A DNA stretch of 64,000 nt from Variovorax paradoxus (GTDB lineage Bacteria; Pseudomonadota; Gammaproteobacteria; Burkholderiales; Burkholderiaceae_C): assembly GCF_029919115.1 (NCBI RefSeq), contig NZ_CP123990.1:3286001-3350000 (forward strand), given 5' to 3'. A program made the position numbers and the translations under genes. Position 1 is the stretch's first letter. Each line of letters opens with the position of its first letter. The notes below the pieces were generated by a model. The model saw only the letters and a program-made list of their open reading frames with translations, ran no database searches and was not told where the DNA came from. Shown piece by piece: positions 37,746 through 46,912 of the stretch.

Positions 37746-38443
37746 CACCCACGCTGCCCACCGGCTGCGTCATTGCGCTGCTCGGCGCCGAGAGCACGGG
37801 CAAGACTGAACTCGCGCGCGCGCTCACGCAGCGCCTGCAGGAGCGCGGCATTGCGGCCACGCTGGTGGCCGAGTACCTGCGCGAGTGGTGCGAGCGCGAA
37901 GGCCGCACGCCTCGCCCCGACGAGCAGCGCGCCATCGCCGACGAACAGACGCGCCGCATCGACGCCGCGGCGGCCTCGGGCGTGGTGGTGGCCGACACCA
38001 CGGCGCTCATGACTGCCGTGTACAGCGAGCAGCTGTTCGGCGACACCTCCCTTTACGCCGATGCGCTCGCCGCACAGCGGCGCTACGCCATCACGCTGCT
38101 GACTGCGCTCGACATCCCCTGGGTTGCCGACGCATTGCGCGACGGCGACCACGCGCGCGAGCCGACGGACACGCTGGTGCGCGCGGCGCTTTCGGGCGCC
38201 GGACTCTCATTCGCCGTGGTGCATGGCACCGGCGGCGAAAGGCTTTCCAATGCATGGAACGCCATCAACTCCATCGCCGGCAACGAGGGCCAGGCCCGGG
38301 CACGGGGAAGCCGCGGCGACGCGAAACCCACCTCCTGGTCATGGCCTTGCGAGAAATGCTCCGACCCGGAATGCGAACATCGTCTGTTCAGCGACCTGCT
38401 CGGCCGCCGCGACAACCCGCCAAACCCCCGTTCGGAGATCTGA
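37742..38443 (+). CDS. NadR-type ATPase/kinase (probable ribosylnicotinamide kinase)
   Basis: A 233-residue P-loop protein: GAESTGKT at residues 15-22, ADTTALMTAVYSEQLFGD, and YAITLLTALDIPWVADALRDGD. This matches the C-terminal kinase domain of NadR, without the nucleotidyltransferase and HTH parts. The tail carries CEKC (203-206) and PECEHRLF with Cys211 and His213, a possible small zinc knuckle not seen in NadR. Coupled to pnuC; likely phosphorylates the nicotinamide riboside it imports. Its TGA overlaps the ATG of the following gene. Confidence 0.8.
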   Translation: MTPTLPTGCVIALLGAESTGKTELARALTQRLQERGIAATLVAEYLREWCEREGRTPRPDEQRAIADEQTRRIDAAAASGVVVADTTALMTAVYSEQLFGDTSLYADALAAQRRYAITLLTALDIPWVADALRDGDHAREPTDTLVRAALSGAGLSFAVVHGTGGERLSNAWNAINSIAGNEGQARARGSRGDAKPTSWSWPCEKCSDPECEHRLFSDLLGRRDNPPNPRSEI

Positions 38444-39420
38444 TGTTCCCGCTTGGTTTCTCTCGTCTCGCCTGTCTTCTTTGTCTCGTCGGCCCGGCCC
38501 TGCTGGCAGCCGGCACCGCTGCGGCGGCACCGGTTGCCGCCACCGTGGAAAACGCCACCACGACGACCGCCTGCGCCGAGGAAGACAACGTCTCGCTGGT
38601 GCTGCGCGGCGAAGGCATCCGGCGCATGCGCATCGAGGCGCTGCAGCCGGCGTATCTGGGCAGCATCGGCAACGACGTCACCGCGCCCGACTTTTCGGGC
38701 TGCAACTTCGACGGCGGTGCGCACCCTACCGATCCCGCGCACAAGTTCAAGCCGCGCCGCGTGGTGCTGCTCGACGACGCGCAGTGGCGCATCGTCGGCA
38801 TGACGCTGCCCAGCTTCTGGCGCCCGCAACAGGTGCCGGTGCGCGTGGGTGCGCGCACCGACCGCGGCTTTCACCTGCTGCAGATCTTCCGCAAGGAAGA
38901 AGGCAAGGTGCTCGAGGCGCTGGTGCTCTACCCCGCAGACGGCTACTGGCGCATCAAGCCGCTGCCGGAAGAACGCTTCGGCGACGGCGTGTATGGCTCG
39001 TCGTTCCTGCTCGGCCCGGTCGAGCAAGGCAGCCGGCCGGTGGTCGACATCGCATCGATCCGCATCGTGCCCAAGCCGCTGGCCATTCACCTGCGCTTTG
39101 CCAGGGGCGGCAGCGCCGTCGCCAAGGTGTCCGAAATCAGCCGCGCGCGCACCGCGCTCGATGTCAGGCTCTCGACTCCGACCGCCGATGCACGGCCCTT
39201 TGCGGTGCTGCGCTCGATGTACGTTGCGGCGGACAACGCCGACGTGAGCGAAGTGCGGTGGCGGGAATCTCCCGATGCGGCGGAGCAGGTGCTGCCTTTG
39301 CCTGAAGTGAAGACGCTGAGCGGCACGCAAATGCGCTTTGGGCGCAGCCTGCCTTCGCGCCACAACACGAGCGCACCCGATATCTCGTTCAGCGATTTCG
39401 ACGACGCGGTTCCGCGCTGA
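38443..39420 (+). CDS. secreted hypothetical protein
   Basis: A 325-residue protein with signal peptide LACLLCLVGPALLAAGTAAAA (residues 9-30). The mature region is mostly beta-like, with GCNFDGGAHPTDP and RRVVLLDDAQWRIVGMTLPSFW. No family is recognised. Its ATG overlaps the kinase stop (TGATG), hence probably co-translated, but no link to NAD metabolism is visible. Confidence 0.65.
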   Translation: MFPLGFSRLACLLCLVGPALLAAGTAAAAPVAATVENATTTTACAEEDNVSLVLRGEGIRRMRIEALQPAYLGSIGNDVTAPDFSGCNFDGGAHPTDPAHKFKPRRVVLLDDAQWRIVGMTLPSFWRPQQVPVRVGARTDRGFHLLQIFRKEEGKVLEALVLYPADGYWRIKPLPEERFGDGVYGSSFLLGPVEQGSRPVVDIASIRIVPKPLAIHLRFARGGSAVAKVSEISRARTALDVRLSTPTADARPFAVLRSMYVAADNADVSEVRWRESPDAAEQVLPLPEVKTLSGTQMRFGRSLPSRHNTSAPDISFSDFDDAVPR

Positions 39421-39459
39421 TCGACGCGCCCGCTGGGCGCCTATGACTGGCAGCGCGGC

Positions 39460-40260
39460 CTAGCCGGCGCGCCGAACCTCGCTGGGCGTGGCGCCGAGCA
39501 CACGGCGCATGCATCGTGCCATGTGGCTCTGGTGCGCAAAGCCGCTTTCCAGCGCCACCTGGCTCGCGGCCATGCCGCTGCGCACCAGCAGGCCGCGCGC
39601 ACGGTCGACACGCCGGTGAACCACGTACTCGTGCACCGGCAGGCCCGTGGAGCGCTTGAATTGCGTCTTCAGGTGCGACGCGCTCAGGCCCGCCACCTCG
39701 GCCAGCCTGGCCAGCGAGAGATCGCCCTCCAGGTGGGTTTCGATGTAGTCGGTCACGCGGCGCAACTGCGGCCGTGTGAGCCCCTGCACCGGCGCCGTTT
39801 CATGGAGCCGGTGCCCGCCGAGCAGGTGCGCCGCCAGCGCGGTGCCCAGGCTGTCGGCGTAGAGAGTGCCGTTGGGAAAGCCGGCGCGCCGTTCGGCGTC
39901 GAGTGCCCAAGCAATATGTTCGATATGCGCATCGCGCAGCTGATGGCGCTCTGCCAGGCTCGCACGGTCGGCCGGCAGGCCCATTTCGTCGGCGGTGCGC
40001 CGCAGCAGCGAAGGCGGCATGTGCACCACCAGCGACGTGCTGGCCGCGTCCTCGTGCCAGACGTCGGAGCTGCCGGCGGGCAGGATGTCGATGTCACCGC
40101 GCGTGTAGCGGAACTTGTGCAGCTTGCAGGCGCCGTTGACGGGCGCACCCGCATGCACCTTGATGCGGTGGTCGGGCACGGCCTCGAAGCCGACCACGCC
40201 GCCGGGCGTGTGGCGCACGTGCACGTTCAGATGGGTGTCGGAGGGGGCGTGATCGCTCAT
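39460..40260 (-). CDS. AraC-family transcriptional regulator
   Basis: A 266-residue regulator. The N-terminal half is a cupin-like sensing domain ([20 protein letters not shown]). The C-terminal half from about 165 has two helix-turn-helix motifs: [22 protein letters not shown] and [21 protein letters not shown]. Divergent from the SDR and imine-reductase-like genes, which it probably controls. A GATAAT box is 6 bases before its ATG. Confidence 0.9.
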   Translation of the reverse strand: MSDHAPSDTHLNVHVRHTPGGVVGFEAVPDHRIKVHAGAPVNGACKLHKFRYTRGDIDILPAGSSDVWHEDAASTSLVVHMPPSLLRRTADEMGLPADRASLAERHQLRDAHIEHIAWALDAERRAGFPNGTLYADSLGTALAAHLLGGHRLHETAPVQGLTRPQLRRVTDYIETHLEGDLSLARLAEVAGLSASHLKTQFKRSTGLPVHEYVVHRRVDRARGLLVRSGMAASQVALESGFAHQSHMARCMRRVLGATPSEVRRAG

Positions 40261-40266
40261 CGGGCA

Positions 40267-40272
40267 ATTATC
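40267..40272 (-). promoter_or_regulatory. -10 box of the araC-type gene, possible leaderless start
   Basis: GATAAT on the minus strand, exactly 6 bases before the ATG at 40260. Confidence 0.45.
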
Positions 40273-40374
40273 CGGCGCGCCGGCAAAGCATGCTCGCGCG
40301 CCTGCGTCCGTTCGTGCTGCACCGCGGCCGAATGTGCGCGACCGGGTCGGCCGCTTTCCGGATCATCCGCTGCC

Positions 40375-41184
40375 ATGAACACAACCACTCAAGACCCCCG
40401 ATCCATGCACATCCCTGCGAACAACAAATACGCTGGCAAGAAGGCCGTCATTACCGGCGGCACCATCGGCATGGGCCTGGCCACCGCCCAGGCGCTGCTC
40501 GAAGGCGGTGCCGAAGTGCTCGTGACAGGCCTGAACCCGAAGAACCTCGAAGCCGCGCGCCGCGCCTTGGGGCCTCGTGCCCATGTCGTAGCCTCGGACA
40601 CGGGCTCGCTGGCCGACATCGACGCACTCGCGGCGCTCGCCCGCGAAAAGCTCGGCCACATCGACCTGCTGCACATCAACGCGGGCATCTCGACGCTGGA
40701 GCCCTTCGAGCAGGTGACCGAAGCCGGCTACGACCGCGCTTTCGCGATCAACACCAAGGGCCCGTTCTTCACCGTGCAGCGCCTCGTGCCGCTGATGCGC
40801 GCCGGCGGCGCAATCGTCGTCACCTCGTCCATCGCGGACAAGGGCGGCATGCACGGCCTGAGCGTCTACAGCGCGACCAAGGCCGCATTGCGTTCCTTCG
40901 CCTCGGGCTTTGCGGCAGAGCTCGTGGGACGCGGCATCCGGGTCAACGTGGTGAGCCCCGGCTTCATCGACACGCCCACGCTCGGCATCGCCGATGCGAC
41001 GGCAGAGGAGCGCGCCGAGTTCATCCGCCTGGGCGACCAGATCACGCCGATGCGGCGCCACGGCACGGCCGAAGAGGTGGCCCGCGCGGTGCTCTTCTTC
41101 GCCTTCGAGGCGACCTTCACGACCGGTGCGCGGCTCACGGTCGATGGCGGGCTGGGCCAGAACCTCACGCCGGCCGCGGCCTGA
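40375..41184 (+). CDS. short-chain dehydrogenase/reductase
   Basis: A 269-residue SDR. The cofactor motif [13 protein letters not shown] (INAGIST) and the catalytic Ser-Tyr-Lys (TSSIAD, YSATK) are visible, and the C-terminal [11 protein letters not shown] is typical. NAD(P)-dependent alcohol/ketone oxidoreductase of unknown substrate. The ATG at 40375 is the first; one at 40405 is possible. It is followed 34 bp later by an imine-reductase-like gene. Confidence 0.88.
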   Translation: MNTTTQDPRSMHIPANNKYAGKKAVITGGTIGMGLATAQALLEGGAEVLVTGLNPKNLEAARRALGPRAHVVASDTGSLADIDALAALAREKLGHIDLLHINAGISTLEPFEQVTEAGYDRAFAINTKGPFFTVQRLVPLMRAGGAIVVTSSIADKGGMHGLSVYSATKAALRSFASGFAAELVGRGIRVNVVSPGFIDTPTLGIADATAEERAEFIRLGDQITPMRRHGTAEEVARAVLFFAFEATFTTGARLTVDGGLGQNLTPAAA

Positions 41185-41218
41185 ACTTGAATTGCAATCA
41201 AAAAGAAAGAACGAACAC

Positions 41219-42082
41219 ATGACCGACGTGTCCCTCATCGGCCTCGGCCCCATGGGCATTGCGCTCGCGCGAGCGCTTCAACCCGGGCACACGCTCACGG
41301 TGTGGAACCGCACCGCCGAGCGCGCCAAGCCCATCCTCAACCAAGGCACCGTGCTCGCGCCCAGCGCCCTCGCCGCTGTTCAGGCCAGCCCCGTGGTGCT
41401 GATCTGCGTGGCCGACTATGCGGCCTCCCGGTCGATCCTGGCCTCGCCCGGCGTGGCCGATGCGCTGCGCGGCAAGGTGCTGGTGCAGTTGAGCACCGGC
41501 ACGCCGCAGGATGCACGCGACGACTGGGCCGCCCTGAGCGGCGTGGCCTACCTCGACGGCGCGCTGCTCGCCACGCCCGGCCAGATCGGCCGGCCCGATA
41601 CGCCGCTTTTCATTTCCGGCGAAGAGCGCGCGCTGGCCAGTTGCCGGCCGGTGCTCGAAGCCATTGCAGGAAACATCCTGTACATGGGCGAGCCCATCGG
41701 CAACTCGGCGGCCTGGGATCTCGCCACGCTCTCGTGCATGTTCGGCGCCATGAGCGGGTTCTTCCACGGCGCGCGCATCTGTGAATCCGAAGGGCTGAAG
41801 GTGAACGAGTTCTCGCAGATGATCGGTGCGATCTCGCCGGTGCTCGGCGAAATGATCAGCGCCGAGGGCGAGGCCATTCACACCGGCCGCTACGGCGAAC
41901 CCGAAAGCTCGATGGCCACCTGCGCGGGCTCGGGCCGGCTGTTCGTGAAGCAGGCGCGCGAAGCAAAGCTCGATGCGAGCTTTCCGGATTTCCTGATGGG
42001 CCTGTTCGACCGTGCGCTGGGCGCAGGCTTTGCGAACGAGCGCCTGGCCGCAATGATCAAGGTGCTGCGGCAGCCCGCCTGA
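41219..42082 (+). CDS. NAD(P)-dependent oxidoreductase, imine-reductase/6PGDH-like
   Basis: A 287-residue protein of the beta-hydroxyacid dehydrogenase/imine reductase group. The Rossmann motif is LIGLGPMGIALARAL with VWNRTAERA following it. The second domain has the long helix GNSAAWDLATLSCMFGAMSGF, where hydroxyacid dehydrogenases have a catalytic Lys but this protein does not. That points to imine reductase-type rather than 6PGDH chemistry. Paired with the SDR under the AraC regulator. Confidence 0.82.
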   Translation: MTDVSLIGLGPMGIALARALQPGHTLTVWNRTAERAKPILNQGTVLAPSALAAVQASPVVLICVADYAASRSILASPGVADALRGKVLVQLSTGTPQDARDDWAALSGVAYLDGALLATPGQIGRPDTPLFISGEERALASCRPVLEAIAGNILYMGEPIGNSAAWDLATLSCMFGAMSGFFHGARICESEGLKVNEFSQMIGAISPVLGEMISAEGEAIHTGRYGEPESSMATCAGSGRLFVKQAREAKLDASFPDFLMGLFDRALGAGFANERLAAMIKVLRQPA

Positions 42083-42108
42083 GCGGGAGCGAGGAAAGGC
42101 CCCGCGAC

Positions 42109-43119
42109 CTATTGCACCACGGGGCTCGCGGGCACCTGGTCGCCAGGCGGCGTGAATATCTGCGCCGTGTCGACCGCATCGAAGCGGTACTGCTTGCCGC
42201 AGAAGTCGCAGCCCACTTCGATGTCGCCGCGCTCGGCCAGGATTTCCTCGGCCTCCTGCACGCCGAGCCCGCGGATCATCTGCGCCACGCGCTCGCGCCC
42301 GCAGGTGCAGGCAAAGTGCGGGCCGAGCAAGCCCATCTGCGGTTCGAAGCGCAGCAGCTTTTCTTCCCAGAACAGGCGGCGAAGAACGGTCTCGACGTCG
42401 AGCGTCAGCAACTCGTCGCGCGTCAGGGTCGACGCAAGAATCGAGATGCGGTTGTAGTCCTCGTTGCGGCCGATCTCGTCTTCATTCGCCTGGTCGTGGT
42501 CCTTGTCGGAAGTACCGCCCGACGAACCTTCGAGGTTGCCCTCGCCCTTGACCGGCAGTCGCTGGATCAAGAGGCCCGCCGCCACTTTGTCGTCGGCTGC
42601 CAGCACCAGCGTGGTGTCGAGCTGTTCGCTCTGCAGCATGTAGTGCTGCAGCACGTCGCTCAGCTTGCCGAGCTTCTCGCCATCGTCGTCGAAGAGCGGA
42701 ACCACGCCTTGGTACGGCGTGGTGCCCGGCAGCTTGTCCTTCGGGTCGAGCGTGATGGCGCAGCGGCCCTTGTTGTTCTCGTTGACCATGTCGGGCAGGC
42801 GCGCATCGGCCGGCAGCTCGCCGATGACCTTGGCGGTGGCACGCAGGCTCAGGTCGGGCTTGGCCTCGGCCACGGCCACCTTGACCGGACCGTCGCCGAA
42901 GATCTGCAGGATCAACGAGCCGTTGAACTTGATGTTGGCCTGCATCAGCGTGGCCGCGGCGGTCATTTCGCCGAGCAGTTCGGCCACCGGCGGCGGATAG
43001 GCGCCGGTGGTGGTGTTGGAGGCACGCCGCGCCAGGATTTCCTGCCACGCATCTGTCAGGCGCACGATCACGCCGCGCACCGGCAGGCCATCGAACAGGA
43101 ATTTGTGCAGCTCGCTCAA
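42109..43119 (-). CDS. hslO: 33 kDa redox-regulated chaperone Hsp33
   Basis: A 336-residue redox chaperone. The zinc-centre cysteines are Cys271 and Cys273 (CTCGRER) and Cys304, Cys307 (CDFCGKQ). Reduced, it binds zinc and is inactive; oxidation releases zinc and activates holding of unfolded proteins. The start codon is TTG at 43119 (SELHKFLFDGLPVRG). The central charged insert EGSSGGTSDKDHDQANEDE is longer than usual. Confidence 0.93.
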   Translation of the reverse strand: MSELHKFLFDGLPVRGVIVRLTDAWQEILARRASNTTTGAYPPPVAELLGEMTAAATLMQANIKFNGSLILQIFGDGPVKVAVAEAKPDLSLRATAKVIGELPADARLPDMVNENNKGRCAITLDPKDKLPGTTPYQGVVPLFDDDGEKLGKLSDVLQHYMLQSEQLDTTLVLAADDKVAAGLLIQRLPVKGEGNLEGSSGGTSDKDHDQANEDEIGRNEDYNRISILASTLTRDELLTLDVETVLRRLFWEEKLLRFEPQMGLLGPHFACTCGRERVAQMIRGLGVQEAEEILAERGDIEVGCDFCGKQYRFDAVDTAQIFTPPGDQVPASPVVQ

Positions 43120-43151
43120 AACGGATTTCTTTCGGTTGTGCCTGAATGGAA

Positions 43152-43676
43152 TCAGGCGATTTTCTTGAGGCCCTTCGCATAGCGAACGGCGTTCTGTACG
43201 TAATGGTCGGAGCCGTGGCGCAAGCGGGCGGCGTCTTCGTCGCTGATCGTGCGCATGACCTTGGCGGGCGAACCGAAGATCAGCGAGTTGTCTGGAAACT
43301 CCTTGCCCTCGGTCACGACGCTGCCGGCGCCGACAATCGAGTTGCGGCCGATCTTGGCGTTATTCAAGACCACGGCCTGGATGCCGATCAGCGAGTTGTC
43401 GCCGATGGTGCAGCCGTGCAACATGACCTGGTGGCCGATGGTGACGTTCTCGCCGATGGTCAGCGGGCTGCCCGGGTCGGAATGCAGCATCGACATGTCC
43501 TGCACATTGCTGTTTCGGCCGATGGTCATCGTCTCGTTGTCCCCGCGCAGCACCGCGCCAAACCAGATGCTCGCGTTTTCACCCAACTTCACGTTGCCGA
43601 TCACTTCCGCGCTGTCGGCCACCCATGCGCCGGTGCCGAGTTGCGGCGCAACGCCGTCGAGTTCATAAAGGGCCAT
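43152..43676 (-). CDS. gamma-class carbonic anhydrase family protein
   Basis: A 174-residue left-handed beta-helix (hexapeptide repeat) protein. The three metal His are visible at 65, 82 and 87 (MLHSDPG, IGHQVMLHG). Related to YrdA/CaiE, which are zinc proteins with weak or no carbonic anhydrase activity. A short leader with ggag precedes the ATG; it lies 32 bp before hslO on the same strand. Confidence 0.92.
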   Translation of the reverse strand: MALYELDGVAPQLGTGAWVADSAEVIGNVKLGENASIWFGAVLRGDNETMTIGRNSNVQDMSMLHSDPGSPLTIGENVTIGHQVMLHGCTIGDNSLIGIQAVVLNNAKIGRNSIVGAGSVVTEGKEFPDNSLIFGSPAKVMRTISDEDAARLRHGSDHYVQNAVRYAKGLKKIA

Positions 43677-43700
43677 CGTGGAGTCTCCGGGGGCAAAAAC

Positions 43701-43706
43701 TAGAAT
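43701..43706 (+). promoter_or_regulatory. -10 box of the DUF455 gene, possible leaderless start
   Basis: TAGAAT, 7 bases before the ATG at 43714. Confidence 0.45.
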
Positions 43707-43713
43707 TGTAGGG

Positions 43714-44529
43714 ATGCACCCCCGATTGAGCGCGCTGGCCGCGCTGCGACTGACCGACCCTCAAGCCAAGGTTGCCGCGACACGCGCCACAGCTGCACAT
43801 GCAGCTACCGATTCCATAGCACTTGAACCCCTGCGCACCGAAGGGGACGATCTCGGCGTGCCGGGCCGCCCCGAAAAGCCGGTGCGCGTGGCTGCCACGG
43901 CCGTGCAAAAGCGCTCGCCCTTCACGCCCGAGGGCCGCGCCGCGCTGATCCATTCGATCTGCCACATCGAGTTCAACGCCATCAACCTTGCGCTCGATGC
44001 GGTGTGGCGTTACGACGGCATGCCCGAGGCCTACTACCGCGACTGGCTGCGCGTGGCCGACGAGGAGGCCCAGCACTTCACGCTGCTGCATGCGCACCTG
44101 CAGGGCATGGGCTACCGCTACGGCGACTTTCCGGGCCACGACGGGCTCTGGAGCATGTGCGAGAAGACCAAGGACGACGTGCTCGCGCGCATGGCGCTGG
44201 TGCCACGCACGCTCGAGGCGCGCGGACTCGACGCCACTCCGCTCATCCAGGCCAAGCTCAAGCGCGTCAACACCCCCGATGCGCTGCGCGCGGTCGAGAT
44301 TCTCGACATCATCCTGCGCGACGAGGTGGGCCATGTGGCCATCGGCAACCGCTGGTATCGCTGGCTTTGCGAGCGCGCCGGCCGCGACCCCGAACTGACC
44401 TATCCGGAGCTGGTCGCGCACTACGAAGCGCCGCGCCTGAAGCCGCCTTTCAACTTCGAGGCACGCGAACGCGCCGGCTTCAGCGCCGAAGAAATGCGCG
44501 CGCTTTCGGCCGGCGCCAAGACTGAGTAG
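43714..44529 (+). CDS. ferritin-like DUF455 protein
   Basis: A 271-residue diiron-type helical protein. It has the Glu/His motifs HIEFNAINLALDA, ADEEAQHFTLL and EILDIILRDEVGHVAIG, which are the ExxH-type ligands of the ferritin-like superfamily. Members are called putative tRNA-modifying (MiaE-like) or rhodanese-associated; no activity is established. A GCTA...TAGC insert lies in the N-terminal linker (43804-43820). Confidence 0.85.
   Translation: MHPRLSALAALRLTDPQAKVAATRATAAHAATDSIALEPLRTEGDDLGVPGRPEKPVRVAATAVQKRSPFTPEGRAALIHSICHIEFNAINLALDAVWRYDGMPEAYYRDWLRVADEEAQHFTLLHAHLQGMGYRYGDFPGHDGLWSMCEKTKDDVLARMALVPRTLEARGLDATPLIQAKLKRVNTPDALRAVEILDIILRDEVGHVAIGNRWYRWLCERAGRDPELTYPELVAHYEAPRLKPPFNFEARERAGFSAEEMRALSAGAKTE
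43804..43820. repeat. short GCTA...TAGC motif inside DUF455 gene
   Basis: GCTACCGATTCCATAGC encodes a linker segment (around ATDSIA) just before the folded part. It belongs to the GCTAT...ATAGC-type short palindromes noted elsewhere in the window. Confidence 0.4.
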
Positions 44530-44546
44530 AAGACGAACAGCGAGGC

Positions 44547-45023
44547 CTACGCAGGCCTGGCGTGCACCACCAGCTTGGGCGTGAAGTACTGGAGCACTTC
44601 GCCGCGCTGGTTGAGCGTGCGGCAGCGCATCGTCACCATCGCCCGGCCGGGCTTGGAGCGCGAAGGCGTGATGTCCAGCACCTCGCTCACCACATGCAGC
44701 ACATCGCCAGGCCGAGTGGGCTTGGGCCACTGAAGCTCACCGCCCGATCCGATGATGCCTTCGGCCAGCGGAATGCCGCTCTCCACCAGCAGCTTCATGG
44801 TGAGCGCCGCCGTGTGCCAACCGCTTGCTGCGAGCCCGCCGAAGAAGGTGTTCTTCGCAGCCTCTTCGTCGGTGTGGAAAGGCTGCGGGTCGAACTGAAG
44901 CGCAAACGCCTTGATCTGCGCTTCGTCCAGCGTGTGCTCACCGCTCTGGAAACGGTCGCCGACCGACAGGTCTTCGAGGTACAGCGCGCGTTCGGCGCCG
45001 GTGTGGTCAGGGAGTGCCGCCAT
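44547..45023 (-). CDS. MaoC-family dehydratase
   Basis: A 158-residue hot-dog-fold hydratase. The catalytic Asp45 and His50 lie in FDPQPFHTDEEAA, followed by FGGLAASGWHT. Adds water to enoyl-CoA thioesters, (R)-specific in this family. It lies 38 bp downstream of the thiolase, so a shared fatty-acid-type role is likely. Start at MAALPDHTGAERA. Confidence 0.9.
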   Translation of the reverse strand: MAALPDHTGAERALYLEDLSVGDRFQSGEHTLDEAQIKAFALQFDPQPFHTDEEAAKNTFFGGLAASGWHTAALTMKLLVESGIPLAEGIIGSGGELQWPKPTRPGDVLHVVSEVLDITPSRSKPGRAMVTMRCRTLNQRGEVLQYFTPKLVVHARPA

Positions 45024-45061
45024 GAGGGTTCCTTGTAGTGCCTGCGCGCATTCTCCAACCT

Positions 45062-46195
45062 TCAGACGCGTTCGAGGATGGTGGCAATACCCTGCCCGCC
45101 GCCGATGCATTGCGTGGCCAGCGCGTAGCGGCCCTTCTCGCGCGCCAGCAGGGCAGCGGCCTTGCCGGTGATACGCGCGCCAGTCGCGCCAAGCGGATGG
45201 CCAATGGCCAGGCCGCCGCCGTCGAGATTGACCTTGGCCGGATCGAGCCCCAGGTCTCGAATGCAGGCCAGCGCCTGCGACGAGAAGGCTTCGTTGAGTT
45301 CGATCACGTCGAGCTCGGCGGCCGAGAGGCCCGCGCGGGCCAGTGCCTTGCGCGTTGCGGGGATCGGGCCGATGCCCATGATCGCCGGATCCACGCCCAC
45401 GGTCGCAAAAGACTTGATGCGGGCAAGCGGCTGCAGGTTGTGCCTGGAGGCAAAGGCATCGCTGGTCACGAGAACGACCGCGGCCCCGTCGGTAAGCGGC
45501 GACGAGGTGCCGGCGGTTACCACGCCATCGGGGCGGAACGCCGGCTTCAGGCCTGCCAGCGCCTCGGCGGAGGTGCTCGGCCGAATGCAGCCGTCCGCAT
45601 CGATCACGTCGCCGGATGCCAGCCGCACCGGCACGATCTCTCCTGCCAGGCGGCCCTCAGCGCGCGCGGCCGCGGCCTTGCGGTGCGACTCGACCGCAAA
45701 GGCTTCCTGGTCGGCACGGCTCACGTTCCAGCGCTGCGCAACGTTCTCGGCCGTCTCACCCATCGAGATATAGGCGTCGGTGCTTTCCTTCAGTTCCGGA
45801 TTGGGCGAAAAGTTGAAGCCGCCCTGCGGCACCATCGTCATCGACTCCACGCCAACGCACAGAAAGGCTTCGCCCATGCCCGCTTCGATCTGCGCCGCGG
45901 CAATGTGCACCGCCTGCATCGACGAGCCGCAGAAGCGGTTCACCGTCATGCCGCCCACCTCGTGCGGCAGCCCCGCGAGGAGCCCGACGACGCGCGCCAG
46001 GTTGTTGCCCTGCGAGGCCTCCGGGTAGGCGCAGCCGAGCACGATGTCTTCGAGCAGCGCCGGGTCGAGGTCGGTGCGCTGCAGCAGGCCGCGCACCACG
46101 CCGGCGGCCAGCGAGTCGGGACGAACCTCTGCAAGCGCGCCCTTCTTCGCAAAGTGGAACGGCGAGCGGGCGTAGGCGGAAATGACTGCTTTCAT
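45062..46195 (-). CDS. thiolase family acetyl-CoA acyltransferase
   Basis: A 377-residue thiolase. Catalytic Cys89 is in NRFCGSSMQAVH; the C-terminal GHPLGATGARI carries the catalytic His and ATQCIGGGQG the second Cys. It cleaves 3-ketoacyl-CoA to acetyl-CoA and a shorter acyl-CoA. Start at 46195 has an AAGGAG Shine-Dalgarno. The upstream gap holds a copy of the CTACC-N8-GGTAG site also found before the tetR gene, which predicts repression by that regulator. Confidence 0.94.
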   Translation of the reverse strand: MKAVISAYARSPFHFAKKGALAEVRPDSLAAGVVRGLLQRTDLDPALLEDIVLGCAYPEASQGNNLARVVGLLAGLPHEVGGMTVNRFCGSSMQAVHIAAAQIEAGMGEAFLCVGVESMTMVPQGGFNFSPNPELKESTDAYISMGETAENVAQRWNVSRADQEAFAVESHRKAAAARAEGRLAGEIVPVRLASGDVIDADGCIRPSTSAEALAGLKPAFRPDGVVTAGTSSPLTDGAAVVLVTSDAFASRHNLQPLARIKSFATVGVDPAIMGIGPIPATRKALARAGLSAAELDVIELNEAFSSQALACIRDLGLDPAKVNLDGGGLAIGHPLGATGARITGKAAALLAREKGRYALATQCIGGGQGIATILERV

Positions 46196-46215
46196 GAAGG
46201 TGCTCCTTATGGCAT

Positions 46216-46237
46216 GCCTACCATCCAATCGGTAGGC
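46216..46237. promoter_or_regulatory. TetR operator upstream of thiolase gene
   Basis: GCCTACC-N8-GGTAGGC, perfect 7-bp arms. The core CTACC-N8-GGTAG recurs at 46868-46885 before the tetR gene. Confidence 0.7.
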
Positions 46238-46288
46238 AACAGGTTCAAAAAATAAGCACGTCGATGCGTGCCTGCGATCCGCCCGGCG

Positions 46289-46867
46289 TCAACCGGGCAA
46301 TGAACTCCTGAGCTGCGCGATGGCTTCGTCGAAGTCTTCGACGCGGCCCGTCATGCGCGACGCGAGCAGCGCGCCCTGGCACACCGAGAACACATAAGAC
46401 GCCAGCGAGGCCGCCGATGCGCCCTTCTTGTGCCCGGCCGGCGCCAGCGCGCCGAGCACGCCGGTGAGCCACAGCACCTGCGTGTTGCGCAACTCCTGCA
46501 CGGCCTGGCGCAGCTCCTCATTGATGCAGTCCCAGCCGGGCGTCAGCGCTCCTGCGGGACACATGCCCGAACCCGCCTTGAGCGTGTTGCGGTACATGCG
46601 GAAATACGATTCGAGTGCGTCTTTCGGCGCCCGCACCCTTGCGGCTTCCCAATTCTTGAAGAGCTGGGTGGCTTCGCGGATCACCGCAATGCCCAGCGCT
46701 TCCTTGGTGGGAAAGTGGTGGTAGAGGCTCGCCTTGCGAATGCCGATTGCATCGGCCACGTCCTGGAAGCTGAATCCCAGGTAGGAGCGCGTTTCGATCA
46801 GCGAGCGCGCCACCGCGAGGATCTGCTCGCGGGTGCTGCCGGTGGCAAGGGCTGTGGCGCTGGACAT
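46289..46867 (-). CDS. TetR/AcrR-family transcriptional regulator
   Basis: A 192-residue regulator. The DNA-binding domain is at residues 13-60 with the helix-turn-helix FSFQDVADAIGIRKASLYHHF; the remainder is the ligand-binding dimer domain. TetR regulators beside thiolase/MaoC genes usually sense acyl-CoA. The operator CTACC-N8-GGTAG at 46868-46885 abuts its own start codon and includes the -10 TATAGT, so autorepression is likely. Confidence 0.88.
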   Translation of the reverse strand: MSSATALATGSTREQILAVARSLIETRSYLGFSFQDVADAIGIRKASLYHHFPTKEALGIAVIREATQLFKNWEAARVRAPKDALESYFRMYRNTLKAGSGMCPAGALTPGWDCINEELRQAVQELRNTQVLWLTGVLGALAPAGHKKGASAASLASYVFSVCQGALLASRMTGRVEDFDEAIAQLRSSLPG

Positions 46868-46885
46868 CTACCTACTATAAGGTAG
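46868..46885. promoter_or_regulatory. TetR operator over its own -10 and start
   Basis: CTACC-N8-GGTAG directly before the tetR ATG at 46867. On the minus strand the N8 and arms include TATAGT (46874-46879), 6 bases before the ATG. Confidence 0.7.
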
Positions 46886-46912
46886 GGAACAACGGGCCTG
46901 CAAGCGTCGGGG

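Noticed and set aside
46280..46297. GCCCGG...CCGGGC dyad at the end of tetR considered as terminator
   Set aside because: No T-run follows and it lies mostly within the coding end; not supported.
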